From Paratinospora sagittata (taxonomy: Eukaryota > Streptophyta > Magnoliopsida > Ranunculales > Menispermaceae), in assembly GCA_035771175.1 (NCBI GenBank), contig CM069600.1, forward strand, positions 277,501 to 341,500: 64,000 nucleotides of DNA. Direction: 5' to 3'. Made by a program: the position numbers and the translations under genes. Positions 56,028 to 64,000 of the stretch are shown in pieces. Numbering within the stretch: position 1 is the stretch's first letter; each line of letters starts with the position of its first letter. Under the pieces are notes generated by a model, which worked only from the letters and a program-made list of their open reading frames with translations, did not search any database and had not been told where the DNA came from.

Positions 56028-56552
56028 GAACGGTAAGGATTGTATCCGAATTTTCATCTACAATATGTACTAAATGACAATTTGTAGTTACATTTCCTTG
56101 TCTTGTCTTCACAATATACTATTGTAAGGTGTGGTAGGGGAATATGCATGTTAAACTAACCTTTTTTTAAAAAATCTCTGCACCATTAATGCTTGAACTT
56201 AGAACACTTCATGAAACTATGTAATGCACAGGCAGTTTGGCAGGCTAAATAGTTAAACACCACTCTGAAAAAAAAACAGAAGTTTGCAGCATTGAGCAGA
56301 AGGGGATGTTCTGAATTCTTTGTACTGAATTGTCTTAGAACATTATATCAAGAAGTTTTTATTTTAATTTAATTTACCCTTTTCATATGATAAAAATGGG
56401 TGGTTTCTAAGATAAAAACCATCTTATCAGTAACGTAAATGAATCCTCTCAGTTTATTTACCATCTAGAATTTAAACTCTTCTGTAGAACCCAACAAATA
56501 AAATGAAATAACAAAGTGAAATTACTGGATAATAATGAAGTGTCTTGTTTCT

Positions 56553-56582
56553 ATTGGCTAGCTTTTCTTCCTATATATAAAA
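56553..56582 (+). promoter_or_regulatory. FKBP13 core promoter: inverted CCAAT and TATA box
   Basis: ATTGG (56553-56557, complement of CCAAT) is followed 14 bp later by TATATATAAAA (from 56572). The ATG at 56656 is about 75 bp beyond the TATA. Confidence 0.5.
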
Positions 56583-56655
56583 GATTTGTGGCAAAGAAGC
56601 TTTCAAAGGCCTATCTACCTTAAAAAAAATAAAAAAACAAAAAAACTTGGAAGAG

Positions 56656-59600
56656 ATGATGAGAGCAGCGGCACCAGCATTTGCACTCCAAACTCTTTGC
56701 TCTTACACTGAAACCACCCCAGAAAAGCTCAGTTTCAGCAAACCCACAAAAAGGCATTCAGCAACACCATTCCTTGTCACTTCTTCTTCTTCACCATTAT
56801 CACTGGCACAGCAAGATCAGAAGGAGAAGGGAAGCTTGGTGGTGTTGTCAAGGAGAGAGGCCATTGGTTTTAGCTTTTGCTCTTGGGCTTTCTTGAATGC
56901 TCTCACACAGCACCCAGAACCAGTTTCAGCTGAGGAGGCACAGTGCCAACAACTCACAGTTGCACCTTCAGGACTCCAATTCTGTGATCAGGTGGTTGGG
57001 ACTGGCCCTGAAGCTACCAAAGGCCAATTAATCAAGGTAATTTCTTCTTTATTTCCTTTGTTGTTTTTTTAATACCTTTGTTTTGGATAATAACTAAATC
57101 AATCAAAATCACCACCCAGAACCCAGAAATTCAAAATGGGTCTTCCCGAATCCTGTTTCCTTTGTTAAAATATAAAATATTGTTGACTTATTACCCAGCA
57201 AAGTAGTTGTGGGAGGGAGGCATTGAATCAGAAAGATGAAATTATATATATTTTAACTTGTTGATTCTAGGGAATACTGAGAAAGAGAGACAATGGAGGA
57301 GTAAAACCTCAAAAAACTATTGTTCTTCTCCAAAACTTGCTTACCCTAGGGCTTATAATAGTTTATACACTAATTGAACCAGAAATTACTTAATTCAGCG
57401 AAAAAACCAAAAAAATAGTAAATTTACTGAAAACACTAAATTTAGTAAATTTTTCATAAATAGTAAAAAATGCTAGTTTGAGATCCTTACACTTAACTGG
57501 TGTTTCTTTGGTTGTTCATACCGTGTCATAAACTCTAACTTCTATTGCATTGCAATGCATCATAAGGATGAACTACGCCTCTTAGAGGGAAAAATAGAGT
57601 ATGAAACTTTGCTGACTCCAAAGCAATGAGAGAAACGGGCTACATTGAGGGGCAATATATCTTACCTTTAGCTTTGTTGTAGCATGATAACTTTAGTAGA
57701 ACTAGATCAGAGGTTTTTTGGGGTCTTGCAGGTATGATATTGCAAGAACTAGAACCTATCATGAGTATGTAATTAAGCCTTTTCTACTGGCTCGTTTATG
57801 ATTCTAATGCTATCAGTTTGATATTGTTTTATTCTAGACGAGATGTCTTCTTTTGTTCAAGCTTGGGAATAAGGCAATGTGAGCTTTGCTGAAGCGCTAT
57901 TTTGCTCATGATACTGAAACAAATTCACTTGAACTTTGATAATTTGGATGCAGAAATGTAAACTTAGCCATTTGTGCTGATTTTGGATACTAAAATACTT
58001 TCACCAATTTAGATATATGATTTGGATACTATCTTACTTTTCTCAAATTTCAAATTAAAGAGGATCACTCGAATATTAAACCTTGAATTGAACTTTATTT
58101 CGTGGTTTTATGTATGAACTTACCGTGATTGTGCCAACTATCAATTTCACAGGCGCATTATGTGGGAAAGTTGGAGGATGGAAAAATCTTTGATAGCAGC
58201 TATAACAGGGGAAAGCCTTTGACATTTCGGATTGGCGTTGGAGAGGTATGGAGCCATTGAAACCTTCCAAGGAATAAATTTGATTCTCATCTTCATTTTA
58301 ACTATTTCTTGTTACTATTATTATCTTCATTAAATGAACAATCAACTTATCTTCATTTTAACCATTGCTTGTTACTATTTTCTTTATCGAATGAACAATC
58401 AGCTTATCCAGTGAAAGAACTTTAACATTCCTATCTCAATCTAAACTTGCAAAATGCTTGCATGAGTTCAATGTACTGTAAAATGAACTAATACAACCTA
58501 TTTCCTATATTCTTAAATTGAAAATAAATGGATTCCTTCAAGTTCAGTTGCTCTGTTATATGAAAAGAAAGTCAAAAGAAGGTCATTATCAAATAAGAAA
58601 ATATGCTTATGGTTGTGTTATAAATTCCTGTAAGAATATTCACATATTCTTATTGCTTCTCTCAAAAAATTGTTTGTAGGTCATTAAAGGTTGGGATCAG
58701 GGTATTTTAGGTGGTGATGGTGTTCCACCTATGCTTGCTGGTAAGATGATTTTTAAGATGTCTTCTTTTTCTTCTGTATGATTTACTATTAATAATGACT
58801 TGATATACATTTCTTGGTCCCTACCCAAAAGTTATATCTTTTGGGTTCAACAGTTCCTAACACGATATCAGGGTGTTAGTTTTGTAAGAGGTTTTGGGTT
58901 CAAATTCCGTTGTTGCCATTTCCATATTCCCCATTTGTTTGATTGGTACTTGTCTTTTCTTCTATCTCCCGTTCTCTCTCTCCACGTGCGGAGGGAATGT
59001 TAAATGATGGCTTTATATGCACTCTTGGAACTACACCTATTTGAGATCAGTGGTTCCTAATATGGTATCAGAGCATCAGTTTGGTCTTGCATTCCAGTCT
59101 TGTTGTTGACATTTGGATATCCCGATTTTCCTAATTGGGCATGTGTCTTTTCTTCTATCTCCCTTTTGTCTCTATACATGAGTGCAGAATGCTAATGGTA
59201 GCTTGATAAACACCATTGTGCCTCGACCTACTAGCTATAGCTTTTGAATTTGTCTTTTCTTTAGTTGAAGTGTCGTTATTGGCATACATGTTCCCCATTT
59301 GTCTAATTGGCATTTGTCTTTTGTCTCTTGATGCGAATCCATTTTCTACAAACTAAAAAGATAAAAAAAGGAAGAGATAATTGGTTCGATCGAGGGAACC
59401 AACAGCTCCAAATAGGTTCTTCTTGAGAGCCCAACCTCGCAAATGGATCAACCATTGATCTTGTAAAATAATCTTCACCTCAATTTCATTCATTCACTCT
59501 TTTTAAAGAGAAATTTACAGCACAACTAAATCCGATAAACTAGCTAACACGACCCATTTTCTCTACACATACACCCCCATGTTCTACAACATGATTGTAG

Positions 59601-60115
59601 TGGTAAGAAACTACCCTAACTACTTGTATTTATTCAATTAAATAAAAATAACACAATAACATAATGTGATCGTAACATCTCTCCACAAGAGAGGAAAATG
59701 CTAATGAAAGATTGATGTGCATTATTGGGTCTCCACCTATCACTATTAGCTATCGCTTATGAGTCAAGTGGTTTCTAACACACCTTACCGTGTTTCAGGG
59801 GGAAAGCGAATCTTAAAGCTTCCTCCAGAGCTTGCATATGGAATGAGAGGAGCAGGGTGCAGAGGAGGTGAAACCACTTACATTGAAGCCTATTCTTCAT
59901 GCATGCCCAATATTCATATATGTTAATGCATGTTTTTTTATTATGAAAATATATAGATAAAAATGTTTGCTAACTTTCTAATAAATATAACATGGTAGTA
60001 GTATTCTATTGATATTGGTTTTCATTTCTTTTTGAAAAACTCTTGTGCAGGTTCTTGTATCATTCCTCCAGATTCAGTTCTCTTGTTTGATGTGGAGTTC
60101 ATTGGAAAATCATGA
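56656..60115 (+). CDS. Thylakoid-lumen immunophilin FKBP13
   Basis: FKBP13 is a peptidyl-prolyl isomerase of the chloroplast thylakoid lumen that interacts with the Rieske protein and is redox-controlled. Exons are 56656-57036, 58153-58245, 58680-58740, 59799-59867 and 60051-60115; all borders are GT-AG and phases match, giving 222 residues. The start is the ATG at 56656. A Ser-rich plastid transit region precedes a twin-arginine lumenal signal ([12 protein letters not shown] at 66-67) with a likely cleavage near 92-96. The FKBP domain shows [33 protein letters not shown] and [11 protein letters not shown]. Both regulatory Cys pairs are kept: C97/C110 and C199/C204 (GAGCRGGSC); the first pair is one residue wider than I recall for Arabidopsis. 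Intron 3 holds a TRIM concatemer. Confidence 0.94.
58288..58410. repeat. Tandem duplication (~60 bp) in FKBP13 intron 2
   Basis: A unit beginning ATCTTCATTTTAAC(T/C)ATT and ending GAACAATCA(A/G)CTTATC is present twice in a row with a few differences. Confidence 0.75.
58787..59780 (+). mobile_element. Tandem TRIM concatemer (four LTR copies) in FKBP13 intron 3
   Basis: LTR-like copies lie at 58787-58862, 58998-59062, 59190-59255 (eroded) and 59699-59780, with three internal segments between. The primer-binding site is intact after the second LTR (TGGTATCAGAGC, 59063-59074) and degraded after the first. Each internal part has the CCCCATTTGT / CCGATTTTCC-type block and a purine-rich end. It is the same family as the TRIM at 54382-54682 but opposite in orientation. 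A solo LTR interrupts the third internal segment. Confidence 0.82.
59324..59682 (-). mobile_element. Solo LTR (349 bp) nested in the TRIM array
   Basis: The element at 59329-59677 begins TGATGCGAATCC and ends GATCGTAACA (TG...CA). It is flanked by TCTCT at 59324-59328 and 59678-59682. Removing it restores the TRIM purine tract region (TCTCTCCACAAGAGAGG), which matches the neighbouring TRIM unit. The strand is a guess from LTR composition. The parent is probably a Ty1-copia-like element, not identified. Confidence 0.8.
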
Positions 60116-61357
60116 GATTACCTTACCCCATGTTGTAATTAGAGTTCTTCTCTAATTCACCTAATTATCATAGTGATTTATTTATATCATGTTATATGGA
60201 ATTTAAATATTATTTTCTCTTTTTTGAAAATAATTATTACTTGAGTAACTTTTTGGTTAATTAGGTTGATTTCAAATTTTTTTTAATTCTGAAATAAAAC
60301 TTTAAATACTGTTTTTTAAATGTTTTTGAAGTTTTATTAGAATGAAAACAAAACATTTTTGAAAGTTTAGGACAATATCCGTAATACAACACAACTTCTT
60401 AATAAAAAAAGGAAAAAAAAGAAGAAGAAAAAAACACAACTTCATATTTATCCATTGTCTTGATTAGCATCGTTAAAGCATTTTGAAGACATTTGAAATA
60501 CCATTAAGAGGTAGGATCAAAATTCGAACTTGCCTTAATCGTGCTTGCTTGGGAAGAGCTGTCTAGTGTCTTTGTAGTATACGAGTATGGATTAATCTTG
60601 CTTGAAGGGCGGAGATACTGCATGGGAAATTAAAAAAAAAGAAAAAGAAAAAGAAATATCATTTAAAGGATTGTTATGAAATATTATCTTATATCTTATA
60701 CTATATTTTAAAATGAGAAATAAAAAAGTAAGATGAGATAATAAATAAATGTTGGGGTTAAAAGAGGGGTGGTAAAATAGAAAAAATAACAAGTAAAAAT
60801 AAATAAATAAAGGGTTTATGTCACTAAAATTTCTCAAACCCTTCTTCTATAGCATTTACCCAAATATGACTATCTTAGGTTACGTTTAGTTCATGATTTA
60901 AGAATAAGAATATAATACGAAAGGTAAAAATTTAAAAAATAATATTTTATCGTTTAAAAAAAAAAACATATTTCTTGTATACATTTTAAAAAATTATTTT
61001 TAAGTTTTAACCAATCAAATGCGTTTTTTATGTTTTTAAATTTTTAAATATAAAAAATTATATTTGAATCACAAATTAAATACAGTCTTATATTTTTAAT
61101 TATTTTATAGTTATATACTCTTATGAATTTTCATGTTTAACACATTTGTAATAAGTTTAATAATGTGTAAATTCAAGTACAATTATAAATATTAATATTT
61201 TATATAATAAATAATTTAATAAATATATATATTAATTGATCTGAATATAACGTTATATATACATAGTTTTTTTTGCTGCTATATTTTCAGCCCTGTTCGC
61301 CGCTTGAAACTAATTTTTCTGAGCAATTGAGCTGCTGCAACATTTTTTAGCTCGAAA
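60116..61357. other. Spacer between FKBP13 and thioredoxin o
   Basis: AT-rich, with no gene. It contains the FKBP13 3' flank and a degenerate SINE-like fragment (about 60500-60640, with AAATTCGAACTTGCC as a possible B-box and an A-rich end). A TATA-like TTATATATACA (61253-61263) lies about 95 bp before the thioredoxin ATG. Confidence 0.5.
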
Positions 61358-63317
61358 ATGGCAATGGCAAGAAATTATCTGATGCGGGCATCTCTGATTC
61401 TTCGCTCTAAACCCTCTTTCTTACTAAATTCATCTCTTAATCACTTCTCTGTGAAAACCCCAACATCTCCCACTTCTTCTTCTTCTTCAAATTCTCCTTC
61501 TTCTGAATGGCTTTTGCAGTCCAAGCAGCTTTCACAATCACAGCTCTTCTTCTCCTACCCATCTCGATGCTTCTCTTCAATATCTTCAAGTTTGTAACTT
61601 TTACTTTTATTTGTTATTCTCACTTCAAAAATTTATCTGGGTACTTTTTTTTTTCTCTCAAAATTCTATTTTCGGTCTTAAATTTTTCATTTTTTTTCCT
61701 TTTTAGTTTTGTTTTTGTGGGTGTTGGGGGAGGGAGAAATGTTGATTTTGTGGAAAAGGGCAATTGATTTTTATGATCCTAACATGCCCTTCTTGTTGTT
61801 GGTGATTGAATGATTTTTACAATTGTGTATAAACAGTTGAAGTTTTTGATGAATTTTTGTATATTTGTTTTCAGGTCCTCCATCCAACATTGTTATTATC
61901 AAGTCAGAAGAAGAGTTCAATAGTTCACTTCACAAGGCCAAAGGTAATCTTTAAATTTTTCATTTTCTTTTTAATTTGTGGTAAAATTTCTTTGGTACTT
62001 ACTAAACACCTTTTTTTTGGGGGGTTGGATTGGATATTTTTGTATAGATGAATCCTTGCCTGCTGTGTTTTACTTTACTGCTACTTGGTGTGGGCCATGT
62101 GAGATTTTCTAGAACTCTTATCCTGATAATTTTGGATTCATTTATATTTAAGCTGAATGGGGGCTAACCTGTTTTCATATTTAATGCATTGCTTATCTGA
62201 AAATCCTTTGTAGGCAAATTAATATCCCCTGTCATTGAAGATTTGAGCAGGAAATACCCACAAGTAACAACGTACAAGATCGATGTTGATCAAGTAAGAA
62301 GTGCTTGGTGCTATTGAGTTATACCCTTTTCCCAATAGCTTCATTTCTTGTATTATAACTACTTATATGAAAAAGTCATCCTTGGAGTTGGGGGATTCTC
62401 CCTTCTTCAAGTCATGTTGAGCTCAGGATTTTAGAGGATCACTTTAAGCACAACTTTAGAGTTTAGATGAAGGGTCTTTTGTACTTATGGTCAAATTTTT
62501 AAGGATTAAAAGGTACATTGATCGAGTCCTTGCTAATTAAAAGTTTGTTGGTTGATATCGGGTCCTCTTGTGCTCGACCTACTTGGAATTTTTATTTTAT
62601 TTTTTGTGCTTCTTTGCATCTCAATTTGATAATAACTTTCTGATATATTATCCCTTTTCGTCACTGCTGGAAAATATGTTTATTTTAGAATTGCATAACT
62701 ATGGCGCAATACACATGCTTATATTTCCTATATGTTGAAGCCATGTCCCTTGCTATGCATTCTTCAAATTTAATCATGTGGTAGAAAAAGAGAAAGTTTA
62801 ATACCAAGAGTTACTCCGTGAACTAAATAAAAAATGACACATCAAGTCAGGTAAAGGCTCAAATGTTCATTGTAATCTCTGTAATTCTATTTCAGTATTC
62901 CTTTTGAGAAATGAGTATGCCTTTGCAATTAATAGTAGGTTTAGTGGAACTTACTTCAAATGTTCTGCTTGCAGGAGGGGCTCGCGGACGTATTAAGTGA
63001 CTTAAAGATTTACTCTGTGGTAACAACTGACCTCAATTTAATTTTTGAATAGTTCTAGAATTCTTTTTGGTATACATCTTTTCTTTGTTTTTCATAAGAA
63101 AGAGAATATTGCATTAAGCTCTTCACTTCTTCAATAATGATTGACTTTGTCCCATTTTCTTTTCTGTTCGGGTATTAGCCGTCCCTTTAATACTATGTTT
63201 ATGGGTCTTTCACTGCAGCCGACTCTCCACTTTTTCAACAATGGGACAAAAGTTTCTGAAGTAGTTGGTGCTGATGTTATGCGCTTGAAGCAGACCATGG
63301 AAAACCTTTACAAGTAG
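61358..63317 (+). CDS. Mitochondrial thioredoxin o-type
   Basis: Thioredoxin o reduces disulfides of mitochondrial (and some nuclear) targets with NADPH-thioredoxin reductase. Exons are 61358-61589, 61875-61943, 62048-62098, 62214-62293, 62975-63019 and 63219-63317. All have GT-AG borders and consistent phases, totalling 576 bp and 191 residues, near the ~194 I recall for Arabidopsis TRXo1. The N terminus (MAMARNYLMRASLILRS) is a basic, Ser-rich mitochondrial presequence. The core has FYFTATWCGPC with the active site at W114-C118; the codon of the resolving Cys118 is split by intron 3. YKIDVDQ, the cis-Pro P160 (SVPTLHFF) and NNGTKVSEVVGAD follow. Exons 4 and 5 are short, as usual for the family. 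Confidence 0.95.
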
Positions 63318-63365
63318 ACATGTAAGAGATCACTTATCTATTATTATTGCTGTTGATTTTCTTCT

Positions 63366-63402
<37 letters not shown>

Positions 63403-64000
63403 AAGCCTGTATGGCTGAAATCTATAATCTCTTGAAGAAATTGGTCTTTTGGTTGAAACTGAAATGATTAACTCATTTTATTTAACTTCTAACCTCCCTT
63501 TCCTTGAGTTTAGAATATCAGAATAAGAACTCATTGGGCAAATCACCAAAGACTGTTGTCACGAAAGATTTTCCCTATATCCATTTTTCACATGGAGTTT
63601 GTTTACAAGGCTCATGTGAAGATGAATCAAGGCTGTATGTAGATTTATCTTGGACTGATTCCTGCTGAGGCCAAATCTCAATGACGAGGATATTATTCAT
63701 ACCAAACACTTCATTCAACACCATCCATATATTATGTTGGCTACTTGGCTTGCTTAAAACTTATGAGTCAACTCAGCTAAGCATTTTATCTATTACGTAG
63801 GGCCAGCTACGTTGATTTGCTTCCTTCACACTATTTTATAAGGTTTGTATTTTCAATTATATTATAAGTGACTTCATCTTTCTTTAATTTTGTCTAGTCA
63901 TGTTTATTTTGAGTCTTCCTCTGTTGTTACCTGTAATAGTTAATACAACACACATTATAAGTACCGTGGTTGGTCCAATAACTGTCCTAAAAAAAAGTTA
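63318..64000. other. 3' flank of thioredoxin o, with an RTE tail
   Basis: After the stop codon comes a 3' UTR-like stretch with a T run (63369-63397), then AT-rich DNA and an RTE-type LINE tail (63765-63945). No further gene begins before the right edge. Confidence 0.5.
63765..63945 (-). mobile_element. RTE-clade LINE 3'-end fragment, degenerate
   Basis: The plus strand has GAGTCAACTCAGCTAAGC, GGGCCAGCTACGTTGATTTGC and a later GAGTCTTCCTCTG, the eroded antisense of an RTE C terminus, in the same orientation as those at 11.6, 15.1 and 46.6 kb. Confidence 0.5.

Overview
The window is AT-rich nuclear DNA from a flowering plant, almost certainly a eudicot. The evidence is GT-AG introns, TATA boxes, uORF-bearing leaders, plant-only families (NPR, UGT, FPF1, lumenal FKBP13, thioredoxin o), and intergenic DNA and introns full of SINEs, MITEs, LINEs and TRIMs. 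I cannot name the species. There is no bacterial, organellar, CRISPR or viral locus.

Genes from left to right are: an NPR3/NPR4-like salicylate co-receptor (minus, first coding exon only, rest off the left edge); a UGT82A1-like glycosyltransferase (minus, 2 exons); a LINE with intact ORF1 and almost no ORF2 (plus, flanked by an 18-bp target duplication); an intronless WRNIP1/MgsA-type AAA+ ATPase (minus); a short PPR-like organellar protein (plus); an FPF1-like protein (plus); Sm protein F (minus, probably starting from a one-codon exon 5.5 kb away); an organellar bL25-type ribosomal protein (minus, 3 exons, one intron of 8.3 kb); an NF-YC subunit (plus, intronless CDS, spliced uORF-containing leader); FKBP13 (plus, 5 exons); and thioredoxin o (plus, 6 exons). 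The last three lie head to tail at the right end.

The genes are ordinary single loci and form no operon or cluster. They touch salicylate signalling, glycosylation, replication-fork maintenance, organelle gene expression, splicing, CCAAT-box transcription and organelle redox folding. About 9 kb between the PPR gene and the FPF1 promoter (16.6-25.8 kb) holds no gene I can support.

The most unusual content is mobile-element structure: a 'half-LINE'; a 2.2-kb foldback with tandemly repeated arms in the bL25 intron; a ~0.9-kb near-palindrome upstream of bL25; and a TRIM concatemer with a nested solo LTR in FKBP13 intron 3, whose last LTR ends 18 bp before an exon and appears to supply the branch point. 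A group of four perfect CACGTG G-boxes at 27.4-27.55 kb has no obvious target gene. I see no clear new molecular system; these are the leads most worth following.
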